Shown here piece by piece: positions 26,717 to 36,500 of a stretch of 64,000 nt of DNA. Position 1 is the stretch's first letter. Every line of letters starts with the position of its first letter. Below the pieces are notes generated by a model. The model was not told where the DNA came from. It saw only the letters and a list, made by a program, of their open reading frames with translations, and made no database searches. Source of the stretch: JAFECT01 sp963838235 (GTDB lineage: Bacteria > Pseudomonadota > Alphaproteobacteria > Caulobacterales > Caulobacteraceae); the NCBI GenBank assembly GCA_963838235.1, contig CAWIQJ010000006.1, positions 248,001 through 312,000 of the forward strand, in the 5' to 3' direction. The position numbers were made by a program, and so were the translations under genes.

Positions 26717-28557
26717 ATGATCCAATCTGGGGCGGCCGCCGCCGCGCAGACGCCCGCCGATTTAGCCGGCGCACCGCCGCTCGAGTCCACGGAGCCTCAG
26801 CAACTCAGCCTGGTTCAACTCTCCTTGCTCGCGCTGGCGCTGGGGATCGTCACCGGCCTGGGGGCGGTGCTGTTTCGCGACCTGATCGGCCTGTTGCACA
26901 ACCTGATGTTCGCCGGGCACTGGGCGGTCCGCTACGACGCCAATGTGTTCACCGCGCCGTCGCGCTGGGGGCCGTGGGTGATCCTCGTGCCGGTGGTGGG
27001 CGCGGTTGGCGTCACCTTCCTGGTGTCGAACTTCGCGCCCGAGGCCAAGGGGCATGGCGTGCCCGAGGTGATGGACGCCATCTATTTACAAGGGCGGCAA
27101 GATCCGGCCGGTGGTGGCGCTGGTGAAGTCGCTGGCCTCGGCGATCGCCATCGGCAGCGGCGCCTCCGTAGGCCGCGAAGGTCCGATCATCCAGATCGGC
27201 TCGGCTCTCGGCTCGACGCTCGGACAGATCGTGCGCATGCCCGCCGGGACAGCGGATCGCCCTGGTCGCCGCCGGCGCCGGCGCCGGGATCGCGTCGACG
27301 TTCAATACCCCCATCGGCGGGGTGATGTTCGCCATCGAACTGATGCTGCCCGAAGTGAGCGTCGAAACCTTTCTTCCGGTGGCGATCGCGACCGGCGCGG
27401 CTACCTTCGTCGGCCGATGGTTCTTCGGCGACGCGCCGGCGTTCAACGTGCCGCACCTGGCGGCGATGAGCACCGACGCCGGCGCGATCGGCGTGCTGGT
27501 GCTGTTCGCTGTGCTGGGCGCGCTCACCGGCGCCGCGGCGGCGGGCTTCATCCGCGGTCTGCATCTGGTCGAGGATCTCTTCGACCGCATCGGCCCGCGC
27601 TATCTGCGCCACATGCTGGGCATGCTCGCCGTCGGCGTGCTGATGTACGTCCTGTTCCTTACTTTTGGCCAGTACTATGTGGATGGCGTCGGCTACGCGA
27701 CGATCCAGGCGATCCTGTCGGGCCATGCATCGGTGTTCTGGCTGCTCGGCCTGCTCTGCGTCTGCAAGGCGGTGGCGACGTCGCTCAGCCTGGGCTCGGG
27801 CTCGTCGGGCGGCATCTTTTCGCCGTCGCTGTTCATGGGCGCGACCCTGGGCGCCGGGTTCGCCGCCGCGCTCAACGCTCTGGTTCCTGCTTTGCAGCTG
27901 AGCGTGCCGGCCTTCGCCATGGTCGGCATGGGCGCGATGGTCGGCGGCGGCACCGGCGCGGTGATGACCGCGGTGGCGATGATTTTCGAAATGACGCTCG
28001 ACTACGACATCGTCATGCCGATGATCGTCGCCGTCGCCATGAGCATCGGCGTTCGCCGCGTGCTGTCGCGGGAAAACATCTACACCATCAAACTCGTCCG
28101 CCGCGGCCGCGTCATTCCCAAGGCGCGCCACGCCAACATGTTCCTGGTGCGCGCCGCCAAGGACGTGATGGACGCTGACGTTCAGGTCCTGCCGGCGACG
28201 GCAAGCTTCGACGATTACCTGCGTCAGCCGGAGCACGCCGGCCGGCTTCGCCACGTGGTGGTGATCAAGGACGGCCGCATCTACGGCGTTATCCGCGTCA
28301 ACACCGGCATCCGGCGCGGCCTGGAAGGCGCGCAGACCGGCGTGACCCTGGGCGACGTCGCAAGCCGCAATTTCACGGTGGTGGGCGAGGAAGAAGTCGC
28401 CGCCGATGTGATCCGCCGCATGTGGCGCAGGAACGCGATGATGGCGGTCGTGGTGCGCGGCCGCGGCGTCCCGCGCGCCGGCGACGTCGCCGGCGTGATC
28501 ACCAAGGAACACGTCGCGGACTCGGTCGCGGACAGCGTCAAGGACTATCCCTACTAG
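26717..28557 (+). CDS. ClC chloride channel/antiporter with CBS domains, two frameshifts
   Basis: Inner-membrane chloride channel or H+/Cl- exchanger, about 612 residues from the ATG at 26717. The selectivity motifs are visible: SGASVGREGPIIQIGSALGS (gating Glu in GREGP), GSGSSGGIFSPSLFMGA (the GxFxP element) and a late GAMVGGGTGAVMTAV helix. A C-terminal CBS pair follows (KDVMDADVQVLPATASFDDY; VVVIKDGRIYGVI; DVASRNFTVVGEEEVAADVI). The frame breaks near 27087 (one extra T in ATCTATTTACAAG) and near 27253 (one extra A in GCCGGGACAGCGG). Both are single insertions that leave the expected sense, so the gene is probably intact in the cell. Upstream lies the PadR-type operator, suggesting stress control. 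Confidence 0.87.
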
Positions 28558-28596
28558 CGCCCGGGCGCGGCCCGCCGCGACGCTCCCGCGCGAGCG

Positions 28597-29016
28597 CTAT
28601 TTCGCGTCTGGCTCCGAGAAGAGCTGGATGATCGCCGGCGCGTAGCGTCGCAGTTCCATCAGGTGCACTTCCGCGAGGCTGGCCAGGACGGTCTCCGCCC
28701 TCGATGTGAGCGACAGGACGACCTTGCGGCCGGCCGGGGAATTGTCGCGCATCATGAGTCCCGACTTTTCCAGGCGGTCGACCAGGCCGACGGCGGAGTG
28801 GTGGCGGATGTAGAGCTCGTCGGCGAGATCGCCGATGGTCATCTCCCGGCCGCGGCGGGCGCGCACGGCGAGCAGCGCCTCATACTGTTTCGGCGCCAGT
28901 CCGGCCTCGGCGACCGCCGCCTTGCTGAAGGCGAAGAAACCGCGAACCTTGGAGCGGAAATCGGCAAGGAGCGCGTACTCGCTGTCTCTCAACGGTCGTG
29001 CGCGCGTCTTGACCAC
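28597..29016 (-). CDS. MarR-family transcriptional regulator
   Basis: 139 residues from the GTG at 29016 (VKTRARPLRDSEYALLADF), chosen because a GAGGAG ribosome site lies about 10 nt upstream and the frame further upstream is only the antisense of other sequence. The winged helix is at about 45-105: PKQYEALLAVRARRG, MTIGDLADELYIRHHSAVGLVDRLEKSGLM, DNSPAGRKVVLSLTSRAETVL. Such proteins repress efflux, oxidative or aromatic-stress genes and often themselves. No clear palindromic operator is seen. It lies downstream of the Pal-like gene on the same strand, with 55 bp between. Confidence 0.88.
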   Translation of the reverse strand: MVKTRARPLRDSEYALLADFRSKVRGFFAFSKAAVAEAGLAPKQYEALLAVRARRGREMTIGDLADELYIRHHSAVGLVDRLEKSGLMMRDNSPAGRKVVLSLTSRAETVLASLAEVHLMELRRYAPAIIQLFSEPDAK

Positions 29017-29071
29017 GGCGGAAGGTCTCCTCACCCGGAAGGGGTTTGGAGCATCGCCGCGCTCCGCGCAA

Positions 29072-29671
29072 TCACGGCGATGCTCCGCCCGCCAGCGCCC
29101 GGGCCGTTGACAGGAGACTCGGCAGGGCGCCCGACACCAGAGCGGTGTGGGCATTGCGGTTGTGGGTCCAGGCCTCCTCGCCCGAGCCGGGGTCGATCGG
29201 ACGCTCCTTGCCGTAGGAGATGACCGAGAGCCGCGCGGGGTCCACCCCGCGGGCGACCAGAAAGTCACGCACGGCCTGCGCGCGCCGGGCGCCCAGGGCG
29301 AAGTTGTATTCGCGCGTACCGCGTTCGTCGGCATTGCCTTCGATGCGCACCCGCACCGCCGGATAGCGCTGAAGCCAGGCCGCCTGCGCGGAGAGCACCG
29401 GCGCCGCGTCCGGCCGGACGGCGTACTCGTTGAGGTCGAAATAAACCCGGTCGCCGGCATTGATTACAAAGTCGCGTTCCGAACCCGGGACCGGTCCAAC
29501 CGACTGCGACCCGACGGGCGCCTCGGGCGACGCTCGCGGCGGCGCATAGGTCTCACGCGCCGCGGCAGGAGGCGTTTGCGGCGCAGGCTTCGGCTTGGTG
29601 GCGCAACCGGCCAGCGCCGTGAGCGCAAGCGCCACTGCGAGGCCAAAGGCAATAAGTCGACGGATGGGCAT
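29072..29671 (-). CDS. Pal/OmpA-family peptidoglycan-associated lipoprotein
   Basis: 199 residues with lipobox ALAGC (Cys at about 22), a Pro/Ala-rich linker, then an OmpA-like domain: VYFDLNEYAVRPDAAPVL, RIEGNADERGTREYNFALG (peptidoglycan-binding Asp/Arg), RRAQAVRDFLVARGVDPARL and SVISYGKERPIDPGSGEEAW. This is the Pal consensus, although no tol genes are nearby, so it is a paralogue rather than the tol-pal Pal. The promoter holds a PadR-type site at 29708-29726. The protein anchors the outer membrane to the wall. Confidence 0.88.
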   Translation of the reverse strand: MPIRRLIAFGLAVALALTALAGCATKPKPAPQTPPAAARETYAPPRASPEAPVGSQSVGPVPGSERDFVINAGDRVYFDLNEYAVRPDAAPVLSAQAAWLQRYPAVRVRIEGNADERGTREYNFALGARRAQAVRDFLVARGVDPARLSVISYGKERPIDPGSGEEAWTHNRNAHTALVSGALPSLLSTARALAGGASP

Positions 29672-29707
29672 GGGATTGGTTCCGGATGTTGGACCCTGGA
29701 TCGTCGC

Positions 29708-29726
29708 AATATCGTATTACGAGATT
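29708..29726. promoter_or_regulatory. Probable PadR operator upstream of the Pal-like gene
   Basis: AATATCGTATTACGAGATT, 37-55 bp upstream of the lipoprotein ATG. It shares ATATCGTATT-N-CGA-N-AT with the reverse complement of the ClC promoter site, and ATATCGTAT with the padR promoter. Confidence 0.6.
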
Positions 29727-29854
29727 GTACGCTCATCAACCCTCGTTCGCGAGAAAAGGTTTCCGCGAGCGTTTCACTTGCGAAACGCCTGAACGACCGC
29801 GCCAAACGATGAATCTGAGCGAAGTGAGCCGGTTCGCGCGGCGGCTTTTCTTAC

Positions 29855-30397
29855 TTAGGGCTTACGCGCGAAGAGCACGCCAATGTGCGCATCGGGCGCG
29901 CCGGAGATTTGCAACACGTAGCGGCCGGGCGTGAGCTGGAACTCGACCCGTTTGTGGATGGTGGAGCAGGCGGGGCCGTGTCCATGAGCGTTCGACGCGA
30001 TCGGCTTTCCGTCCTGCAGCACGTCGAGCCAGGCGCCGGCGCCGGCGCCGGCGGCGATCACGTAGGTTCCGGCTGACGCGGGCTTCAGGTCGAGCAGGCC
30101 GCCGAAGGTTGACGCCGCCGGCGGCTTCTCCGGCGTCGCCACCCAAGTCACCGCGGTCGCCGGATGCAGCGCGACGTCGAGCGCCTTGCACTCCGTTGCG
30201 ACAGGTGTGTCGAGGCCGGACGGGTTTGTCGCCGCCTCGACCTTGGTCTTCGATGTCCAGGAGCGGAACGGCGCGGGCAAGTTCGCGTCCGTTTCCGTGC
30301 AAGCCGGTTGCGTCTCGACGGCGGAAACCGCGCGAGGCGCAACGTTCGGGGTTGTGGTCAAGGCCGCGAGCGCGACTAGGATCGCCGCCATGCGCAT
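29855..30397 (-). CDS. Secreted protein of unknown function
   Basis: 180 residues from the ATG at 30397 (MRMAAILVALAALTTTPNVA), with signal peptide. The mature part is Ala/Pro/Thr-rich and has four Cys (PACTETDA, ATECKALD, GPACSTIHK). It has a beta-sandwich look with TYVIAAGAGAGAWLDVLQDG and a repeat-free C-terminus ending RYVLQISGAPDAHIGVLFARKP. I recognise no named family. It starts 53 bp after the padR stop on the same strand, so it may be co-transcribed with padR. An acidic YVLQISG...IGVLFA pattern is sometimes seen in small ligand-sensing or homeostasis proteins, but no function is assigned. Confidence 0.6.
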   Translation of the reverse strand: MRMAAILVALAALTTTPNVAPRAVSAVETQPACTETDANLPAPFRSWTSKTKVEAATNPSGLDTPVATECKALDVALHPATAVTWVATPEKPPAASTFGGLLDLKPASAGTYVIAAGAGAGAWLDVLQDGKPIASNAHGHGPACSTIHKRVEFQLTPGRYVLQISGAPDAHIGVLFARKP

Positions 30398-30450
30398 GTC
30401 GTGTCTCCCGCATTCGCGCGAGCGACTATGAGCTACGGCGGCGCAGGCGG

Positions 30451-31056
30451 CTACTGCTGGCGGCTGATCTCGCGCGCGGCGTTCATCAGGATCTCGACCA
30501 CGCGGGCTTCTTCTTCGAGCGACCAGTCGCCCGGCTTCATCTGGATCGCTTGCGACAGGGTGCGCAGGGTTTCGTGCACCGTGTCCGGCGTGGCGGCGCC
30601 CGACATGGCCCGCGCAGCCATGCGCATGCGCTCCATCACGCCGTCGACCGCGGCGCGGTTTTCGCTCAGCCACGCCTTGCCGGCGTCGGTGAGGGTGTAG
30701 ACCCGCTTGCCGCCCTCGGGCGTGACCGTCAGCAGGCCCTCGTCCTCGAGCAGGGCGAGCGTCGGGTAGACCGCACCGGGGCTCGGCGCATAGGCGCCGC
30801 CGAAGGCCTCTTCCACCGCCTTGATCAGGTCGTAGCCGTGACGCGGCTTCTCCTCGATCAGGGCCATGAGCACCAGCCTGAGGTCGCCGGGGCCGAACAT
30901 GCGGCCGCCGAAGCCCCGCTCGAATCCCCGCCCGAAGCCGCGATGGCGGCCGCCCCAGCGGGGACCGCCCCGGCCGGCGCCGTGGCGGCCGTGTCGTTCG
31001 TCGTCGTGGCAGGAGCCGTGACCGTGGCCGCGAGGGCCGTCTTTCCAACCAAACAT
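30451..31056 (-). CDS. PadR-family regulator with His/Gly-rich N-terminus
   Basis: 201 residues from the ATG at 31056. The first 55 residues are extremely rich in His, Gly and Arg (GPRGHGHGSCHDDERHGRHG), a plausible metal- or heme-binding tail. The PadR winged helix follows: GDLRLVLMALIEEKPRHGYD, LIKAVEEAFGGAYAPSPGAV, YPTLALLEDEGLLTV, GGKRVYTLTDAGKAWL. A C-terminal dimerisation helix lies at about 140-200. It represses genes through AT-rich dyads; its own promoter contains a double site (31070-31103), and matching sites lie upstream of the ClC and Pal-like genes. A much longer in-frame upstream extension exists but runs across the promoter and is rejected. Confidence 0.88.
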   Translation of the reverse strand: MFGWKDGPRGHGHGSCHDDERHGRHGAGRGGPRWGGRHRGFGRGFERGFGGRMFGPGDLRLVLMALIEEKPRHGYDLIKAVEEAFGGAYAPSPGAVYPTLALLEDEGLLTVTPEGGKRVYTLTDAGKAWLSENRAAVDGVMERMRMAARAMSGAATPDTVHETLRTLSQAIQMKPGDWSLEEEARVVEILMNAAREISRQQ

Positions 31057-31069
31057 GGGTTTATCTCCT

Positions 31070-31103
31070 ATATCGTATGATTGCATCGTACGATATATCG
31101 TAA
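31070..31103. promoter_or_regulatory. Probable PadR autoregulatory operator (double dyad)
   Basis: ATATCGTAT (31070-31078), its inverted partner TACGATAT (31089-31096) and a further ATATCGTAA (31095-31103) lie 14-47 bp upstream of padR. The same core occurs at 26609 and 29708. The site also faces the divergent phosphatase gene. Confidence 0.65.
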
Positions 31104-31221
31104 GAATGTTCTCGCCGTCAAGAGGCGGAGATAGACCGCCTGGGCCGTTTGCGCTTGTGGTTGGCCGCGGGGCGCGGAATATCCCTGCGCGCCATGGGAG
31201 GATAGGGCTTTGGGGATTCGG

Positions 31222-32004
31222 ATGAAGACGCTCGCGATTGCGGGCGCGCTGGCCCTGGGGGCGGTCTCCGCGGTTCTGGCCGCCGACGATGCGGCCAAGC
31301 CCAACGGTTATCTGGCGCCCGCCCAGGTCCCGGCGGGGCCGGCCTATGTGCCGCCGCCGCCGGCGGAGGGGTCGCCGCGGGCGATCGCCGACCGCCAGGT
31401 GTTCGAGGCGACCCGCGCGCTGAAGGACACGCCGCGCTGGACCGTGGCCCAGGGCGATGCGGACATCGACCCGCACAGCGCCGCACGCCTCTGGGACTGC
31501 GCACTCGGCGCGCGGTTGGGCGAGAACCAGGGCCCGGCGACGACCCGGCTGTTGACCCGGATGCTGGCGGACGTCTCGGTCAGCTACGGCGCGGCCAAGG
31601 ACTATTACAGGCGGCCCCGCCCGATCGTGGGCAACGACGCGCCGATCTGCGTGCCGCGCGACAAGCACTTGGCTGAGAGCTTCTCCTACCCCTCGGGCCA
31701 CTCCTCGATCAGCTGGGCCTGGACCCTGGCAATGGCCGAGATGGAGCCCGACAAGGCCGCCGCGATCCTGCGCCGCGGCGCGGCCATCGGCGACAGCCGG
31801 GTAGTCTGCGGCGTGCACTTCGTCAGCGACGTGGAGGCGGGCCGCCGCGTCGGCGCGGCGGTGTTCGCCGCCGAACAGAACGCGCCCGACTTCCAGGCCG
31901 ACCTGCGCGCCGCCAAGGCGGAGATCGACGCGCGCCGCGCCGCCGGCCAGACCGATCCGGTCTGCACCGCCGAGACCGAGGCCCTGAAGACGCCAGCCTT
32001 CTAG
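31222..32004 (+). CDS. Class A nonspecific acid phosphatase (PAP2 superfamily)
   Basis: Periplasmic phosphatase, 260 residues from the ATG at 31222 (a TTG at 31210 is possible), with signal peptide TLAIAGALALGAVSAVLA. The catalytic PAP2 signature is complete: KDYYRRPRP (K-x6-RP), PSGHSS (second motif) and SRVVCGVHFVSDVEAGR (S-R-x5-H-x3-D). This is the PhoN/PhoC class. It is divergent from padR across a 165-bp interval that contains the PadR sites, so it may also be under PadR influence. Confidence 0.92.
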   Translation: MKTLAIAGALALGAVSAVLAADDAAKPNGYLAPAQVPAGPAYVPPPPAEGSPRAIADRQVFEATRALKDTPRWTVAQGDADIDPHSAARLWDCALGARLGENQGPATTRLLTRMLADVSVSYGAAKDYYRRPRPIVGNDAPICVPRDKHLAESFSYPSGHSSISWAWTLAMAEMEPDKAAAILRRGAAIGDSRVVCGVHFVSDVEAGRRVGAAVFAAEQNAPDFQADLRAAKAEIDARRAAGQTDPVCTAETEALKTPAF

Positions 32005-32068
32005 GCTGGCTCCGGCTGCGCAACGCGCCTATGTCGCGGACGTCGGGGACGTTTCAGCAGGAGACGGG

Positions 32069-33292
32069 GTGAGCGAGGCTGCAAAGCGCATCGTCATCGT
32101 AGGCGCGGGCCACGCCGGGGGTTCGGCGGCGGCCTTGCTGCGTCAGTTCGGCTTCGAAGGTGCGATCACCCTGATCGGTGAGGAGCCGCTGGCGCCCTAC
32201 CAGCGCCCGCCTCTGTCGAAGGCCTGGCTGAAGGGCGAGGCGGACGGCGAGTCCCTGCTGCTGCGGCCGGAGAGCTTCTATCCCGAACACGCCATCGACC
32301 TGCGGCTCGCCACCCGCGTCGCGTCGATCGACCGCGCGGCCAAGACCGTCGACCTCGAGGACGGCGCGCGCGTCGCCTACGATATCCTGATCCTCGCCAC
32401 CGGCTCGAGCGCGCGCAAGCTGCCGATCCCCGGCGCGAACGATCCGGCGGTCCTGGAGTTGCGCACCGCCGCCGAAGCCGACCGGCTGAAGGCAGCGCTC
32501 ACACCCGGCAGGCGGCTGATCGTGGTGGGCGCGGGCTATATCGGCCTCGAGGTCGCCGCCTCGGCGCGCGCGCTGGGCTGCGCGGCGGTGGTGGTGGAGC
32601 GCGAGAGCCGCGTGCTGCCGCGGGTGGCGTCCGATCCGCTGTCGGCCTTCTTCGAACGCTATCATCGCGACCGCGGCGTGGAGATTCTGACCCGGGCCGC
32701 GGCGACCAGCATCGATGCTACCGGAACCGCGGTAGCGCTCGCCGACGGGCGCGTGATCGAGGGCGACGCGGTGCTGGTGGGGGTGGGCGCCCTGGCCTGC
32801 GACGCCCTGGGCGCCGCGAGCGGTTTGGCTTGTGACGGCGGGATCGTCGTCGATGCGACGGCGCGCACGTCGGACCCCGCGGTCTACGCCATCGGCGACT
32901 GCACGCGGCGGTCGCTGCCGCTCTACGGCGACGCCACCCTGCGGCTGGAAAGCGTGCCCAACGCGCTGGAACAGGCGAAACAGGCCGCTGCCGCGATCTG
33001 CGGCAAGCCGCCCCCAGCGCCGGAGACGCCGTGGTTCTGGTCGGACCAATACGATCTGAAGCTCCAGATCGCCGGCGTCAGCTTGGATCCCGACCGCCTC
33101 GTTATCCGCGGCGACATCGAGGCAAATCATTTCGCAATTTTCCGCCTGAAGGGCGCCCGCGTGCTCGCCGTGGAGGCGGTCAATGCGCCGGCGGAGTTCA
33201 TGGCGGGGAAGCAATTGATTGCGAAAGCGCGTGAGGTCGATGCGGACCGCCTCGCGGACGTTGACGTCGCGATGAAGACGTTCCTGGCTTGA
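32069..33292 (+). CDS. FAD-dependent ferredoxin reductase (rhodocoxin/putidaredoxin reductase type)
   Basis: 407 residues from a GTG at 32069 preceded by GCAGGAGAC. The FAD-binding Rossmann is IVIVGAGHAGGSAAALLRQF, with PYQRPPLSKAWLKG typical of the family. The NAD-binding Rossmann is IVVGAGYIGLEVAASARALG. The C-terminal FAD motif is VYAIGDCTRR, followed by a reductase C-terminal domain (PWFWSDQYDLKLQIAG). Transfers electrons from NADH to a [2Fe-2S] ferredoxin, often for a P450 or oxygenase. No partner ferredoxin or P450 is in the window. Confidence 0.9.
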   Translation: MSEAAKRIVIVGAGHAGGSAAALLRQFGFEGAITLIGEEPLAPYQRPPLSKAWLKGEADGESLLLRPESFYPEHAIDLRLATRVASIDRAAKTVDLEDGARVAYDILILATGSSARKLPIPGANDPAVLELRTAAEADRLKAALTPGRRLIVVGAGYIGLEVAASARALGCAAVVVERESRVLPRVASDPLSAFFERYHRDRGVEILTRAAATSIDATGTAVALADGRVIEGDAVLVGVGALACDALGAASGLACDGGIVVDATARTSDPAVYAIGDCTRRSLPLYGDATLRLESVPNALEQAKQAAAAICGKPPPAPETPWFWSDQYDLKLQIAGVSLDPDRLVIRGDIEANHFAIFRLKGARVLAVEAVNAPAEFMAGKQLIAKAREVDADRLADVDVAMKTFLA

Positions 33293-33563
33293 CCGTTGTA
33301 GAATCCGCCGGAGTCTTCGCGCCTTGCACGCGGACTCTGCGTTGACGCTTAGACGACAAGTCCTCCGTGTTGTGAGCGACACAATCGTGACGTTCGTTCC
33401 GCGCAAAGATCGAGTGTAACTTTGGCAACACGACCACAGTTTGTGTCGGAGAGTCGCAATGACTTTCACAGGACTGTCGCGCCCGCTTCCTACCCCTGAC
33501 GACGACGCGGCCCGCGGGAACGGCGGGTCATTTTGCGCGTCCGCTTCCTAAGGGGGACTGAGA
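33293..33563. other. Intergenic leader of the Oar-type TonB receptor
   Basis: 271 bp with no credible gene. It contains loosely inverted pieces (GCGACACAA near 33377, TTTGTGTCGG near 33441) and GGAAC-N16-CGTC near 33519, one base off the sigma-EcfG-type consensus; I do not call it a promoter. Some AT-rich leader sequence precedes the start. Confidence 0.35.
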
Positions 33564-36500
33564 ATGCAAGCTCGGAGATTGGCGTACGGCGTTGCGACGG
33601 CCGTACTCGCGCTGGCGATGGCGCCGGCGGTCTATGCGCAGGTCACCGACCGGAGGCGTGTCGGGACGCGTCACCGATTCCGCGGGTCACGGCGTCGCCG
33701 GCGCCACCGTCGTGGTTCGCCACGATCCCAGCGGGACCTCGACCACCACGGTCACCGGCGCGGACGGCCTTTACACCGTGCTGAACCAGCGCGTCGGCGG
33801 CCCATACACGATCACGGTGACCGCGCCGGACCATTCGACCGGCTCGACCCGGATCGCGGCGGTGGCCATCGGCGATCCGACCACTGCCGACGTGTCCGTC
33901 GCCAGCGGAAACACCGTGGGCGAAGTCATCGTCACCGCCGTGCGGTCCAAGGACACCATGGGTCCGCAGACGCGCATCACCTTGACCGACGTCGCCACGC
34001 TTCCCTCGCTGACCCGCGACATCAAGGACTTTCTGCGTAAGTCGCCCTATGTCGTGCTCGATCCGTCGAATAGCAACGCCCTGATCATCGGCGGTCAGAA
34101 CAACCGCACCAACACCATCCTGATCGACGGCGTGAAACAGGACGACGACTTCGGCCTGAACGCCAACGGCTATCCGACCCAACGCTCGCCGATTTCGCTG
34201 TCGGTGATCCAGGCGCTGAACGTCGACGTAGCGCCCTATGACGTACAGTACGACGAGTTCCAGGGCGGCGTGGTCAACATCGTCACCAAGTCCGGCGGCA
34301 ACGACGTCCACGGCGAAGTCTTCTACGAGTACGACAACAACCACCTGCGCGCTCAGGACTTCATCAACCAGAACGGCCAGGACCAGGCGTTCACCACGCC
34401 GTTCAGTGAAACCACGTACGGCGCGACCCTGTCGGGACCGATCATCCCGGACAGGCTGTTCTTCACCATCAACTACGAAAAATACATCTCGAACCAGCCC
34501 TCGACCACCGGGCCGGCGGATTCCAACTTCGCCATCAAGGTGCCGGACGTCACCACTGCCGAGGCGAACCAGGTCCAGAGCCTGATCAAGAGCCAGTACG
34601 GCTTCGATCCGCTGAGCTTCCAGCAGAACGAGCTGCCGATCCAGGACACCAAGAAGTTCATCAAACTCGACTGGAACATCAGCGACACCCAGCGCGCCGT
34701 GTTCGAATACCAGTCGACCGACGGCGGTTCGCTGAACTCCACGGGCGACTCGACCTCGACCAGCTCGCCGACCCTGGCGCTGCTGTCGAAGTGGTACACC
34801 CTGCAGACCGACCTGACGGTCTATACCGGCCAGCTGTTCTCGCACTGGACCGACAACTTCTCGACCGAGATCGACCTCTCGCACAAGAAGGCGATCAACG
34901 ACTCCGAACCGCTCGCGGGCACGAGCTTCGCGCAGTTCCAGGTCTATCTCCCCGGCACGGTGTTCAACTCGAACGGCACGCCCGTCTGTACGGCGGCGTC
35001 GCCGTGTCCCAGCGTCATCCTGGGTCCGGACATTTCGCGTCAGGCGAACCAGCTGACCAACTCGACGGACCTGGCGCGCTTCAAGGCCGACTACCGCTGG
35101 GGCGACCACACCATCACCGCGGGCGTCGAGGCGGAGCGGGTCTCGGTCTTCAACCTGTTCGTCCAGAACGCCAACGGCGCCTATGTGTTCAACTCCATCG
35201 CCAACCTGCAGGCCGGCGACGCGTTCTCACTGAAATATTCCAGCGCCGCGGACAACAACAAGGACGACGGCGCCGCGTCGTTCGATTACTCGCAGTACAG
35301 CGCCTACATCCAGGACGAGTGGGCGCTCATGCCCAACCTGACGGTGCGCTACGGCCTGCGCTACGACTGGTACGACTCAAACCACGCGCCCGAGTTCAAC
35401 CCGGCGTTCCAGGCCGCCTACGGCTACGCGAACAACAAAGACCTGGACGGCATGAGCGTCGTCCAGCCGCGGGTGGGCTTCAACTGGACTCCCGTGTCGG
35501 GGCTCAGCGTGTTCGGCGGCGCCGGCCTGTTCCAGGGCGGCACGCCGACGGTCTGGATCTCGGACAGCTACTCCAATCCGGGCAATCTGATCGGCACGGT
35601 GACCTGCACCACCGCCAACGAGGCGACGGTCTGCCCCGGCTCGCTTCAGGGCGTGACCGGCAAGTCGGTCGGCGCCGGCGCCCAGGCGGCCAATACCTTG
35701 AGCGCGCAACAGGGCACCGGGGTGGTCAACGCCATCGCGCCGGGCTTCGAGCCGGCTTCGATCTGGAAGGCCTCGCTCGGCTTCCGCTACGACGCCGACT
35801 TCAGCAATGTGAGCTGGAAGGGCCTGGGCCTCGGCGACAACTGGCACTTCGGCGGCGACGCGCTCGACTCCGTCGTCAACAACGCCCTGTACTGGCAGGA
35901 CGTCTATCAGGGCGCCTACAACTGCGCGATCACGCTGACCTGTAAGAACGGCGGCCAGACCTTTACCGTGGCGCCGGACGGCCGTCAGGAATACGGCTCG
36001 ACCCTGCCCACCGGCCAGTCGCTCTACGGCTCCAATGCGCGCCTGAACCGCGAAGACATCACCCTGTTCGACACCCACAAGGGTTACGAACGCGAGGTGA
36101 CGCTGTGGGCCGAGAAGGACTTCCGCGACGGCTGGTTCAACGGCCTGGGCGTCAACTACGCCTTCACCCGCAGCTGGGCGCAGGATGTGAACCCGGGCAC
36201 CAGCTCGGTGGCGACCTCGAACCTGCGTGAAGTCGGCACCTCCAACTTCAACGGCAATGTGGCGGCCAATTCGAACTATCTGATCCGCTACGACAACAAG
36301 CTGTCGCTCGAGTACAGCCACGCCTGGTGGGGCGACAACCACACCACCATCGGCGTGTTCTTCCAGGATCGTTCGGGCCTGCCGTTCAGCTACGGCTTCC
36401 TCGACGCCACTACGGCGACCGGCGCGGCCACCGGCATGTACGGGTTGAACAGCCTGTACACCACCACCGACAACGAACTGCTCTACGTCCCGCAGAAGGA

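Noticed and set aside
21128..27260. Programmed frameshifting or recoding as an explanation for the many frame breaks
   Set aside because: There are far too many sites, no slippery heptamer plus structure, and several unrelated genes are hit; insertions in consensus are simpler.
30451..31818. 455-codon reading of the padR frame
   Set aside because: The extra 250 residues run across the padR promoter and antisense to the phosphatase gene; PadR homology and the RBS place the start at 31056.
33290..33563. GGAAC-N16-CGTC near 33519 as a sigma-EcfG promoter
   Set aside because: One mismatch in the -10, and the receptor class is not normally under this sigma; too weak to call.
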